This document shows, piece after piece, positions 17,114 through 25,622 of a stretch of 39,412 nucleotides of DNA. Made by a program: the position numbers and the translations under genes. Position 1 is the stretch's first letter; every line of letters starts with the position of its first letter. The notes under the pieces were generated by a model, which saw only the letters and a program-made list of their open reading frames with translations, did no database searches and was not told the DNA's origin. This DNA comes from an uncultured Paraprevotella sp. (GTDB lineage: Bacteria; Bacteroidota; Bacteroidia; Bacteroidales; Bacteroidaceae): positions 1 through 39,412 of the forward strand of contig CALULT010000029.1 in assembly GCA_944321565.1 (NCBI GenBank). Direction: 5' to 3'.

Positions 17114-17860
17114 CTACATGTTCATGCCGCCATCGATTTGTATCACCTGGCCCGACACGTATGCCGACAAGTCGGAAGCCAGGAAAAGCGCCACGTTGGC
17201 CACGTCTTCCGGTGTTCCGCCACGGCGCAAAGGAATCTTCTTGCACCATTCCGCGCGCACGTCGTCCGGCAAAGCCGCCGTCATGGCCGTCTCAATGAAC
17301 CCCGGCGCAATGGCATTGGCACGGATGCCCTTCGCTCCCATCTCCTGCGCGATGGACTTCGCCAGCGCAATCAACCCGGCCTTGGAAGCCGCATAGTTAC
17401 ACTGTCCGGCATTGCCATGCACTCCCACCACGGAAGCCATGTTGATGATGGAACCGCCACGCTGGCGCATCATCACGGGCACACAGGCATGGATGAAATT
17501 GAAAGCGGACTTCAAGTTGACCGCAATCACGGCATCCCACTGTGCTTCCGACATGCGCAACATCAGCCCGTCTTTCGTAATACCGGCGTTGTTCACCAAG
17601 ATGTCGATGGAACCGAACTCTTCCTTCACCTGTTTCACCACTTCTTCCGTCTGCGCGAAATCGGCCGCGTTGGAAGCATACCCCTTGGCTTTCACGCCAA
17701 AGGCTGCGATTTCATCCTCCGTTGCCTTGCCGTTTTCGTCTATCACCAAGTCCGTGAAGGCCACATTCGCCCCTTCTGCCGCGAACTTCAAGGCTATTGC
17801 CTTGCCGATACCACGGGCTGCGCCCGTGATCAAAGCTGTCTTACCTTCCAATAATCCCAT
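17114..17860 (-). CDS. fabG: 3-oxoacyl-[acyl-carrier-protein] reductase
   Basis: This 248-residue short-chain dehydrogenase/reductase reduces beta-ketoacyl-ACP with NADPH in fatty-acid elongation. The cofactor motif T-G-A-A-R-G-I-G is at residues 13-20; N-N-A-G, an active-site Ser in N-M-A-S-V-V-G, and Y-A-A-S-K form the catalytic set. The C-terminal G-Q-V-I-Q-I-D-G-G-M is typical of FabG. It lies between a TetR regulator (25 bp upstream) and an RluA gene (3 bp downstream). The identity as FabG rather than another SDR rests on these motifs and length. Confidence 0.93.
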   Translation of the reverse strand: MGLLEGKTALITGAARGIGKAIALKFAAEGANVAFTDLVIDENGKATEDEIAAFGVKAKGYASNAADFAQTEEVVKQVKEEFGSIDILVNNAGITKDGLMLRMSEAQWDAVIAVNLKSAFNFIHACVPVMMRQRGGSIINMASVVGVHGNAGQCNYAASKAGLIALAKSIAQEMGAKGIRANAIAPGFIETAMTAALPDDVRAEWCKKIPLRRGGTPEDVANVALFLASDLSAYVSGQVIQIDGGMNM

Positions 17861-17885
17861 AATCTATACGTTTTAATATGAATAA

Positions 17886-18476
17886 TTACCTGCGTTCATT
17901 CCTCAATGCCCGATGTATCAGGGTCTTCACGATTTGCCGCGTTTCTTCTTTCTTCAACCCCTCTCCCAAACGCCCATAAATGTAAGGCACTTCCAAGCCT
18001 TTCACGCAATAATGCACCACATCGGCCACCAACGCCACATTCTCCACCGCAAACTCCCCCGAAGCGTTGCCTTCGTTCAAGATGCTGATCAGATACTGCG
18101 TCTCTTTTTGGTCGAAATGTTTGCGCACCTTCTCCACCATCCATATATCGCGGAAGAACTCGGCCCGCAAATTCCCGTTGCGCAAGACGACTTCCTTGAT
18201 GGAGCTGAGATGCACATAAATCATCTCGACCAGTTTCTCCTCCAAGTCCATCTTCCGGCCTGCCACTTCGAACAATTTGGCAGAAAGCCGCTCCAGTTCC
18301 GTCTCTACGACAGCGAGATAGACCTCCTCCTTGCTCCTGAAATAAGTATAAAGCGTACGGCGCCCCTTTCCGGAAGCTACGGCGATGTCGTTCATCGTCG
18401 TATTTTCCAGTCCATGCTTGGCAAACAACTGCCTGGCCACGTCCACCAATATGTTTCTTGTCTTCGAAGCGGGCAT
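17886..18476 (-). CDS. TetR family transcriptional regulator
   Basis: This 196-residue DNA-binding protein has an N-terminal TetR helix-turn-helix (about residues 5-50: I-L-V-D-V-A-R-Q-L-F-A-K-H-G, then G-K-G-R-R-T-L-Y-T-Y-F-R-S-K-E-E-V) and a helical ligand domain. The frame extends to 18515, but the Met at 18476 gives the normal N terminus of the family. It heads a tight operon with fabG and rluA, so it may sense fatty-acid or acyl-CoA-like ligands; this is inference from context. A TATTTTTG element at 18485-18492 would give a nearly leaderless transcript and may be chance. The 22-bp array at 18637-18700 is a possible but unproven operator. Confidence 0.9.
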   Translation of the reverse strand: MPASKTRNILVDVARQLFAKHGLENTTMNDIAVASGKGRRTLYTYFRSKEEVYLAVVETELERLSAKLFEVAGRKMDLEEKLVEMIYVHLSSIKEVVLRNGNLRAEFFRDIWMVEKVRKHFDQKETQYLISILNEGNASGEFAVENVALVADVVHYCVKGLEVPYIYGRLGEGLKKEETRQIVKTLIHRALRNERR

Positions 18477-18636
18477 AACGAATACAAAAATAAGGGATTT
18501 ATTCCACACGCACAAAAAATTCCACGTTTCTTTCCCGCATCAGACCCAACAAACGCCCCGTCCGGCATCCTTCACGACAGGGGTAGGGCAAAGAATACAC
18601 TTTCCAAAAGATACTTACTTTCTAAAAAGGAGATAT

Positions 18637-18700
18637 ACTGACTTGGCAAAGTAAGATATCTTATTTGCCCAAGTCAGTTATCTTACTTTGCCAAGTCAGT
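18637..18700. repeat. Array of three 22-bp units: one inverted, two direct
   Basis: Unit C (18679-18700) contains TTACTTTGCCAAGTCAGT. Unit A (18637-18658) is its exact reverse complement over all 22 bases. Unit B (18657-18678) is a direct neighbour of C with a few changes (TTATTTGCCCAAGTCAGT). A and B meet at a GATATC centre and form a near-perfect palindrome of over 40 bp; B and C are head-to-tail with no gap. It sits in the gap between the divergent TetR operon and ABC transporter, 80 bp upstream of the transporter -33 element. A regulator-binding array or a small mobile or att-like repeat are both possible. Confidence 0.85.
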
Positions 18701-18779
18701 ACATCTTCTTTTTCTGCGCCAATTTCCCTGCGGCCATTCCGGACATTCACAAAAAAAACATCAAAAAGCCGCTTGCGGG

Positions 18780-18810
18780 TTGGCAGCCTGAAGATTTTTC
18801 CATACCTTTG
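18780..18810 (+). promoter_or_regulatory. Promoter of the ABC transporter gene
   Basis: TTG (18780-18782), 20 bp, TACCTTTG (18803-18810) is a textbook Bacteroidetes promoter. Transcription should begin about 18 bases before the ATG at 18835, which decides that start over the TTG at 18688. Confidence 0.75.
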
Positions 18811-18834
18811 CAGGGTTATGTATATCCAAACCTT

Positions 18835-20670
18835 ATGATAAAGCAATTCTTTTCCCTGCTCAAACGGTACATGAAGCCCTATCGCAAGTACCTGACTTGG
18901 GCAGTCATCCTGAATTTCGTGTCACAATGGTTGAACGTGTTCTCTTTCGCCGCACTGATTCCTATCCTGAACATCCTGTTCAAAATCGACACGACAAAAT
19001 ACGAATACATGCCAATGGACATCCACCACCTGAACAAGGATGTCCTGATCAACAACGGATATTACTTCATCAATTATATCATAGACCAAAACGGCGCCTT
19101 CTTCACGCTCATCATGATGGGGCTCATCCTGATTGTCATGACGCTGCTGAAAACGGCAGGCTACTTCGCCTCTTCCGCCGTCATGGTGCCGCTCCGCACC
19201 GGCATTGTGCGCGACATCCGCATACAAGTATATAATAAGGTGTTGAAACTCCCCTTGAGCTTCTTCTCGGAAGAACGCAAGGGCGACATCATCGCCCGCA
19301 TGAGTGCCGACGTGTCGGTCGTGGAAAACTCCATCACCAGTTCCATCGACATGCTGATACGCAACCCCATCACCTTGTTCGTATGCTTCATCACGCTGTT
19401 CTCCGTCAGCTGGCAACTCACGCTGTTCGTACTCGTCGTCCTGCCTTTTGCCGGCTGGGTGATGGGCGTAATCAGCCGCAAGCTGAAAAGCCAGTCCGTA
19501 GTAGCACAGGCGCAATGGGGCGACATCATGGCCCAATTGGACGAAACCCTGGGCGGGCTGCGCATCATCAAGGCCTTTATTGCAGAACGCAAGATGTCGG
19601 AGCGTTTCACCAAGACCAACAACGAGTTCCGCACGGCCATGAACGAAATGGTCATCCGCCAAAGTTCGGCCCATCCCATGAGCGAGTTCCTCGGCACGTG
19701 TGTCATCGTCATCGTCCTGTGGTTCGGCGGCGCGCTCATCCTGAACAGCTATTCGCTGATTGACGCGTCCATCTTCATCTTCTACCTGGTCATCCTCTAC
19801 AGCATCATCAACCCGCTGAAGGAATTCTCCAAGGCTTTCTATAACGTGCCCCTCGGATTGGCCAGCATGGACCGCATCGACATGATCCTGAAAGCCGAGA
19901 ACCCCATCAAGGAACCGGAGAAACCCAAACCGCTGAACAGCTTCGACGCGGAAATAGAATTCCGCGACGTGTCGTTCAGCTACATTCCCGGACGCCCTGT
20001 CCTGAAACACATCAACCTGAAAGTGCCCAAAGGGAAGACCATCGCCTTGGTGGGCCAATCCGGTTCGGGGAAATCCACGATGGTGGACTTGGTGCCGCGC
20101 TATCATGACGTGAGCGAAGGGGAAATCCTCATCGACGGCAAGAACGTGAAAGACGTGTCCATCGCTTCCCTGCGCTCGCTGATAGGCAACGTGAACCAGG
20201 AAGCCATCCTGTTCAACGACACATTCTACAACAACATCACCTTCGGCGTGGAAAACGCCACAATGGAACAAGTCATCGAAGCGGCCAAGATTGCCAACGC
20301 CCATGAGTTCATCATGGAGTCCGAGAAAGGCTACGACACCATGATCGGAGACCGTGGCGGACGCCTATCCGGCGGCCAACGGCAACGCGTCAGCATAGCC
20401 CGCGCCATCCTGAAGAACCCGCCCATCCTAATTCTCGATGAAGCCACCTCGGCATTGGACACCGAATCGGAACGCCTCGTGCAGGAAGCCTTGGAACGCC
20501 TGATGAAGTCACGCACGACCATTGCCATCGCCCACCGCCTCAGCACCATCAAGAACGCCGATGAAATCTGTGTGCTCTACGAAGGTGAAATCGTGGAACG
20601 CGGCACCCATGAGGAACTTATCGCCCTGGATGGGTACTACAAGAAATTGAACGACATGCAGAGCCTGTAA
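18835..20670 (+). CDS. MsbA-like ABC transporter, fused permease and ATPase (lipid/LPS or peptide export)
   Basis: This 611-residue half-transporter has six predicted transmembrane helices in the first 340 residues and a C-terminal ATPase. The ATPase shows Walker A G-Q-S-G-S-G-K-S-T, signature L-S-G-G-Q-R-Q-R, Walker B I-L-I-L-D-E-A-T-S-A-L-D and an H-loop I-A-H-R-L-S-T. A homodimer in the inner membrane is expected. The family includes the lipid A flippase MsbA and related lipid-linked-sugar exporters. Two glycosyltransferases follow 33 bp downstream on the same strand, which supports export of lipid A-core or another lipid-linked glycan. The open frame reaches 18688 (TTG) but the promoter at 18780-18810 lies inside that extension. 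Confidence 0.9.
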   Translation: MIKQFFSLLKRYMKPYRKYLTWAVILNFVSQWLNVFSFAALIPILNILFKIDTTKYEYMPMDIHHLNKDVLINNGYYFINYIIDQNGAFFTLIMMGLILIVMTLLKTAGYFASSAVMVPLRTGIVRDIRIQVYNKVLKLPLSFFSEERKGDIIARMSADVSVVENSITSSIDMLIRNPITLFVCFITLFSVSWQLTLFVLVVLPFAGWVMGVISRKLKSQSVVAQAQWGDIMAQLDETLGGLRIIKAFIAERKMSERFTKTNNEFRTAMNEMVIRQSSAHPMSEFLGTCVIVIVLWFGGALILNSYSLIDASIFIFYLVILYSIINPLKEFSKAFYNVPLGLASMDRIDMILKAENPIKEPEKPKPLNSFDAEIEFRDVSFSYIPGRPVLKHINLKVPKGKTIALVGQSGSGKSTMVDLVPRYHDVSEGEILIDGKNVKDVSIASLRSLIGNVNQEAILFNDTFYNNITFGVENATMEQVIEAAKIANAHEFIMESEKGYDTMIGDRGGRLSGGQRQRVSIARAILKNPPILILDEATSALDTESERLVQEALERLMKSRTTIAIAHRLSTIKNADEICVLYEGEIVERGTHEELIALDGYYKKLNDMQSL

Positions 20671-20703
20671 CGATCCAGGCCCTGCCATTCATATTCAACA
20701 GAT

Positions 20704-21639
20704 ATGCATCCTTTGGTTTCTGTCATCATACCTAACTATAACTATGCACATTTCATCCCCCAACGCATCGGCACCGTACTGGGACAGACATATCGTGACA
20801 TAGAGCTCATCATCCTTGATGACGCATCAACAGACAACAGCCGGGAAGCCATTGAAAAGTACCGGGGAGAAGACCGCGTGAAGCACATTGTGTTCAACAC
20901 ATCCAACAGCGGCTCCACATTCAAACAATGGGAAAAAGGATTCCAACTGGCCCAAGGGGAATACATTTGGATAGCCGAATGCGACGACTACTCCGACCCG
21001 TCTTTTTTGGAACAACTGATGAAGGTATTGGAAAAGGACCCGGACATTAAAATCGCATTCTCCAATTCTTATTGGGTCACCCCTGAAAGCACATTCATAA
21101 ATAAAGACTATACCATAGCTTCCCCGGTAAAAGTCTATCAAGGGAAAGACTTCGTTAAAAAACACCTGTTAAAAGAAAACTACATCTATAACGCCAGCAT
21201 GGCGGTATTCCGGAAAGACGCGTTGGCTTCCGTTGACAAAAGTTTCAAGGACTACCGCTCATGCGGCGACAAAGTGTTTTGGGGCTCCATTGCAGAAAAA
21301 GGGAAGGTCGCATTTGTCTGCAAGCCCCTCAACTATTTCCGCATACACTCCGGCAAGGTAACAACCCGCTCCATCTCCAGCGGCCTCTTGTTCCGGGAAG
21401 AACACCGGCTCTTCCAGTTACGCCAGCGACAAGGTTACATCACATGGCAAAACCGCTACGACGTGGCATCCTATTTCTTGCAATACGTGAAGCGCATGAA
21501 AGACAGCTTCGACAACAGCCAAATCTATGCGGACTGCCTGCGCCTGTGGGCCAATGAACTCACCCCCCATAATCCGGCACTTCCCCTTTCGCATAGGGTT
21601 TTATGTGCCATCATGAACCTCTTGAAGAAAAAACCATGA
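20704..21639 (+). CDS. Family 2 glycosyltransferase
   Basis: This 311-residue GT-A fold enzyme transfers a nucleotide-activated sugar to a glycan. The N-terminal V-S-V-I-I-P-N-Y-N-Y and the L-D-D-A-S-T-D-N-S motif bind the nucleotide. The metal-binding D-x-D equivalent is A-E-C-D-D-Y (about residue 95). No membrane helix is obvious, so it is cytoplasmic or peripheral. It follows the ABC transporter by 33 bp and overlaps the next glycosyltransferase by 4 bp (ATGA), giving one operon. The sugar and acceptor are unknown. Confidence 0.9.
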   Translation: MHPLVSVIIPNYNYAHFIPQRIGTVLGQTYRDIELIILDDASTDNSREAIEKYRGEDRVKHIVFNTSNSGSTFKQWEKGFQLAQGEYIWIAECDDYSDPSFLEQLMKVLEKDPDIKIAFSNSYWVTPESTFINKDYTIASPVKVYQGKDFVKKHLLKENYIYNASMAVFRKDALASVDKSFKDYRSCGDKVFWGSIAEKGKVAFVCKPLNYFRIHSGKVTTRSISSGLLFREEHRLFQLRQRQGYITWQNRYDVASYFLQYVKRMKDSFDNSQIYADCLRLWANELTPHNPALPLSHRVLCAIMNLLKKKP

Positions 21640-22709
21640 AAATATCCATCATCTTACCGGTATTCAATGTAGCCGACTACATTGAAAGTTGCCTTCGTTC
21701 CATCTTTGCCCAAAGCTACAAAGACATTGAACTGCTCATCGTGGACGATGCCACAAAAGACGACAGCATGCAGATTGTCTCCTCCCTCCTGAAGCTTTCA
21801 CCTCCCGAGTTCCCCGTGACGGTCATCCATCACGAACAAAACAAAGGACTCTCCGCAGCCCGCAACACGGGAATCGCCCATTGTTCGGGAGATTATCTGC
21901 TATTTGTGGACAGCGATGACGAAATCACGCCCAATTGCATTGAAAACCTAGCAAAGCAAGCCGCCCTTACCCACGCGGACATTGTCGTAGGCGACTACAA
22001 AGTCACCGGTTCGGAGGACTATTTCCCTCCACTTAAACTGAAAACTTCCTTAATCCGTGGAAACAAGCGCATCCGTGACAATTACATGCAAGAAAAGATT
22101 TACGTCATGGCTTGGAACAAACTCGTGCGCACCTCTTTCCTAAAACGACACGGCCTATATTTCAAAGAAGGATTGCTGCACGAAGACCTGCCATGGAATT
22201 TCCAATGTGTCTTCCACGCCAAAAGCATGGCCATCCTGAAAGAAGTCACCTATATTTATAAAGTACGGCCAAATTCCATAAAGACAAACGCCAAATTCCA
22301 CAAAGAATATCAATCTGCCTGCCAAATCATCACATGGATGGCAAAATATGCCGCCTCGCAAGGCTTGCAAAATGACCGATGCGTGTTTACCTACATAGAA
22401 GCAGAAAAACTGAGGTTGCTATACACCTGCATGGGTTTTGGGAAGACAAAAGAGGATTTGCCCGAACTTTACCCCCTCTTAAGAAGCCTCCCACGCATGA
22501 AAGACATCGGCATCCTTACCAAGGAACTGTTCCACCATAGGAAACAAGTCCGCGACCTCCACTATCTACTCCCACCACACGAGGGAGAAGAATATTTTTG
22601 GAACATCCCTAACATCATGAACAAAAAAACATTCAGGGAAAAGGCACGGCTTTACGCATGGGTGGCAAAACGTTGGTGGCAAAAAATCAGGCATCCCGAA
22701 ATAGGCTAA
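21636..22709 (+). CDS. Family 2 glycosyltransferase
   Basis: This 357-residue GT-A enzyme has I-S-I-I-L-P-V-F-N-V at the N terminus, V-D-D-A-T-K-D-D-S and the metal site F-V-D-S-D-D-E. It is related in its first 100 residues to the preceding gene product but has a longer C-terminal helical part. The ATG at 21636 overlaps the stop of the previous gene, so it is preferred over an in-frame ATG at 21603. Its stop codon overlaps the stop codon of the convergent glycosyltransferase on the minus strand by 4 bases. Probably part of the same LPS core, O-glycan or exopolysaccharide pathway. Confidence 0.9.
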   Translation: MKISIILPVFNVADYIESCLRSIFAQSYKDIELLIVDDATKDDSMQIVSSLLKLSPPEFPVTVIHHEQNKGLSAARNTGIAHCSGDYLLFVDSDDEITPNCIENLAKQAALTHADIVVGDYKVTGSEDYFPPLKLKTSLIRGNKRIRDNYMQEKIYVMAWNKLVRTSFLKRHGLYFKEGLLHEDLPWNFQCVFHAKSMAILKEVTYIYKVRPNSIKTNAKFHKEYQSACQIITWMAKYAASQGLQNDRCVFTYIEAEKLRLLYTCMGFGKTKEDLPELYPLLRSLPRMKDIGILTKELFHHRKQVRDLHYLLPPHEGEEYFWNIPNIMNKKTFREKARLYAWVAKRWWQKIRHPEIG

Positions 22710-24046
22710 GACGTCTTTCCCAACGACTGGCAGATTTGGTCGTAAAGTGCCATCCTGCGGGCTTGAAGTTTCTCTATGTCAAACAATCCTGAAAGCTTTT
22801 CCAAAGCATGGTTGGCAAGAGTTTCTTGCAATTCTTCATGACGCACCAACTTTATGATTGCGTCTGAGAACCCCTCCGCAGTATCCGCCACCAAACAGTC
22901 TTCACCCGACACCAAGGGAATACCTTCAAGCCCTTTCGTTGTTGTCACGACTGGCGAAACCGAATAGAACGCGTCCAGCAATTTCATTCGCATGCCGCTC
23001 CCGATGCGCACAGGCACAACAGATATCCTACCGTTCAGGAACGACGACAGATTGTCCACGAAGCCCACAAAACAAACCCGCGAATCCAAACTTCGTACCA
23101 CAGATTGTATTTCATTGCCCCACATGCCAACCACGCTCACCGTAATTTCCGGTTCCTCGCGCCGGACCAACGGCAACACGTCCCTGCAAAACCACACCAA
23201 TGCATCCGCATTCGGGAAATGGGAACCATGCCCCACAAACACAACATCACGCGCATATTGAAAACGACAAGAATGTCGTTCGGGCAAAACAGCCGCAGGA
23301 GACACATAAACATCCACATTTGGGCAATCGGCCTGCATAAGCTTCCGGTCCACATCCGTCAACACGACAATTTTGTCATAATGCGAAAGTGCGGCTATCT
23401 CCTCGGACTTCTTCAACTGGAAAAGCCATTCGTCCGCCGGTTCCCTATTTTGGAACAAGGCCAATTCATTTTGATTCCTCACATAGCGTATTTCATGCTG
23501 CACAAAAAGCTTGACCACATCATCCGGCAACAAATAAACTAAAGACACAAATTCATAAAACTCTGTCTGAATCACGTCAAATCCTTTGCGCGCCACATCA
23601 TAAACGAAACGGAGGAAACCAGAAGTCAGCATCGAGGCCTTTTGATACAAACACGAATGCTCCTTCACAAAATCCACTGCCCCGCTTTTCGCGAAAGCCG
23701 CCGGGCCATATTTCGCATACCTCTTTTTCATCCGCCTGTTGATTTTACGTTCCATGCTCTTCCTCACCGCATCAAAAAAACGGCAAGTCCACGTATCCGG
23801 ATAAGAATCCCCCACCTGATTCACAGGATATGTCTCTTCCTTTGTTTCTTCATAAGCATAAAACGCCACATCTCCCCACACCTTCTTCAAGGCATCTAAC
23901 GCATGTTTTCCTGCCTCGTCCCGGATATTAAACAAGACCGATATATCATACACTCCCCTCGCCCGGTCAATCATATTAAACACAGCTTGATTTCCTCCGG
24001 AATTCAAGGGATACGGAATATAAGGCAAGATAAACAATATCCTCAT
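22706..24046 (-). CDS. GT4-type glycosyltransferase (GT-B fold), paralogue of the upstream gene
   Basis: This 446-residue protein begins R-I-L-F-I-L-P-Y-I-P-Y-P-L-N-S-G-G-N, the GT-B N-terminal donor or acceptor loop. The C-terminal half has the GT4 pattern V-P-V-R-I-G-S-G-M-R-M-K-L-L-D-A-F-Y...V-V-T-T-T-K-G-L-E-G-I, including the E-G-I motif near the nucleotide-sugar site. It starts 12 bp after the stop of 24059-25354, to which it is clearly similar along its whole length; an ancestral tandem duplication is likely. A TTG at 24052 could be an alternative start. No membrane segment is evident. The sugar is unknown. Confidence 0.88.
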   Translation of the reverse strand: MRILFILPYIPYPLNSGGNQAVFNMIDRARGVYDISVLFNIRDEAGKHALDALKKVWGDVAFYAYEETKEETYPVNQVGDSYPDTWTCRFFDAVRKSMERKINRRMKKRYAKYGPAAFAKSGAVDFVKEHSCLYQKASMLTSGFLRFVYDVARKGFDVIQTEFYEFVSLVYLLPDDVVKLFVQHEIRYVRNQNELALFQNREPADEWLFQLKKSEEIAALSHYDKIVVLTDVDRKLMQADCPNVDVYVSPAAVLPERHSCRFQYARDVVFVGHGSHFPNADALVWFCRDVLPLVRREEPEITVSVVGMWGNEIQSVVRSLDSRVCFVGFVDNLSSFLNGRISVVPVRIGSGMRMKLLDAFYSVSPVVTTTKGLEGIPLVSGEDCLVADTAEGFSDAIIKLVRHEELQETLANHALEKLSGLFDIEKLQARRMALYDQICQSLGKTS

Positions 24047-24058
24047 ACACAATCATCT

Positions 24059-25354
24059 TTATAGATATATCTGCTTACGAATAGAAAAAAGCCGCTCAAA
24101 ATTATAATAAACGGAGATTTTTTTCTGTGCGTTGCATGCCAGCCTGTGCTGCAAATCCTCGTCCGCAGACAGGCGCAACATGCAGTCGGCAAAATCAGAA
24201 GCGGTGTCGCCCACAAGACAGTCATCCCCCGCCGCAAGGCTGATGCCCTCCATCCCCTTGGCAGTCGTGACCACCGGAGAACAGGCAAACACAGATTCCA
24301 AGATTTTCACCCGTATCCCGCTGCCTATCCGCAGGGGGACAATGGAGATTTTCCCGTTGATAAAAGAAGCCAAGTCCGGGATATAGCCCGTGAACTCCAC
24401 TTCATCGGCCTTGCATTGCAATTCCTTCATCTGTGGCTTGTCCCATTTCCCGACCACATACAATTTCACAGGTTCCATTGTCTTTGTTCGCAACACCGGC
24501 AGCACCTCTTCACAAAACCAACTCAGGGCGTCACGGTTCGGATAGTGCCCGCCGCTGCCGATAAACACGAAATCCTTGCAAGCCTTGAAATCCATTCCTT
24601 CCCCGCCGCCATGTACGCCCACGGGCGAGGAAATAATCTTTTCCTTCGGAAGGTATTCCGCCAGTATATTCCTGTCATAGTCCGACAACGTCACGACCTT
24701 GTCATATACGTTCAAGGCCGCGATTTCCGTAGCCTTGCTCTGTTCGTATGCCAACAAGTCATTGTAGTCGTGCTCCTTGAACAAAGAGAGCTCATTCCAA
24801 TTCCGGACGAAACGCAATTCATGATGGATGAACACCTTTTTCACCTCTTTGGGCAACACGTATCCCAAATAAAGGTATTCGTACATCTCCACCTGTATGA
24901 CATCAAATCCCCTGCGCGACACTTGGGCCACGAAATCAAGGAAACCGCTTTCGTACTGCACCAGCTTGTCGCTCAACAAAGACTCGGCCCGCAACAGCTT
25001 CTCGTCCCTGTCGTTTTTCTGCGCCAGCCAAGAATATGCCCTCTTATATTTCCGCCCGAATGAATCACGCAGGAAACGCAAGGTCTTGCAGTACAGGTTA
25101 CGGGGAGAAAACCACCTGACTTCCTCATCCCCCTCATACAAACAAAATTCCACGTCGGGCCACAGCCGCCTCAATTGCGCCACTGCTTTCAGCTTGTCAG
25201 CCTGCAGATGCGGGAAAAAGCCATGCCCCCTCACATCGAACACCACAGTAATCCGATGTTCCCCCCGATAGTGGTCTATCATGTGAAACACGGCACTGTT
25301 ACCTCCGCTATCAAGGGGGTAAGGTATATAAGGAAGCAATATAAGTATATTCAT
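24059..25354 (-). CDS. GT4-type glycosyltransferase (GT-B fold)
   Basis: This 431-residue protein begins N-I-L-I-L-L-P-Y-I-P-Y-P-L-D-S-G-G-N and carries V-P-L-R-I-G-S-G-I-R-V-K-I-L-E-S...V-T-T-A-K-G-M-E-G-I near the C terminus, the GT4 nucleotide-sugar region. The Met at 25354 is preferred over an upstream frame to 25381 because the GT-B strand starts directly after it. It is the first gene of a two-gene minus-strand operon, with a good promoter at 25401-25431. Together with 22706-24046 it faces the ABC/GT2 operon, so both units probably build one glycan. Confidence 0.88.
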   Translation of the reverse strand: MNILILLPYIPYPLDSGGNSAVFHMIDHYRGEHRITVVFDVRGHGFFPHLQADKLKAVAQLRRLWPDVEFCLYEGDEEVRWFSPRNLYCKTLRFLRDSFGRKYKRAYSWLAQKNDRDEKLLRAESLLSDKLVQYESGFLDFVAQVSRRGFDVIQVEMYEYLYLGYVLPKEVKKVFIHHELRFVRNWNELSLFKEHDYNDLLAYEQSKATEIAALNVYDKVVTLSDYDRNILAEYLPKEKIISSPVGVHGGGEGMDFKACKDFVFIGSGGHYPNRDALSWFCEEVLPVLRTKTMEPVKLYVVGKWDKPQMKELQCKADEVEFTGYIPDLASFINGKISIVPLRIGSGIRVKILESVFACSPVVTTAKGMEGISLAAGDDCLVGDTASDFADCMLRLSADEDLQHRLACNAQKKISVYYNFERLFSIRKQIYL

Positions 25355-25400
25355 AATATCTACACCCTTTTCACACCGCAAAAGAGACTAGCTCATTTCA

Positions 25401-25431
25401 CAAAGGTAGCCATTTATCCGATAGCATCCAA
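25401..25431 (-). promoter_or_regulatory. Promoter of the two-gene GT4 operon
   Basis: On the minus strand TTG (25431-25429), 20 bp, TACCTTTG (25408-25401) matches the consensus. The -7 hexamer sequence is identical to that of the ABC transporter promoter at 18803-18810. Confidence 0.7.
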
Positions 25432-25588
25432 AACTAACAAGCGAAAAGATAAGCCCAGCAACTGTTTTTAAGTCCGACACGCGGATTGCTTGAATTTTAG
25501 TGCGGCCAACCCGCATGCACTAATTGACAGGAAAAATGCTACGTTCGTTTTTTTTTGCAACATCGCCCTCATTACCATTTCTTTTTCG

Positions 25589-25596
25589 TAATTTTG
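25589..25596 (+). promoter_or_regulatory. -7 element of the TlpA-like gene
   Basis: TAATTTTG lies 26 bases before the ATG at 25623. A T-rich stretch (25549-25556) precedes it, but no TTG is at the ideal spacing. Confidence 0.5.
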
Positions 25597-25622
25597 TCCA
25601 ACAACCCCAAAAACAATAGATA

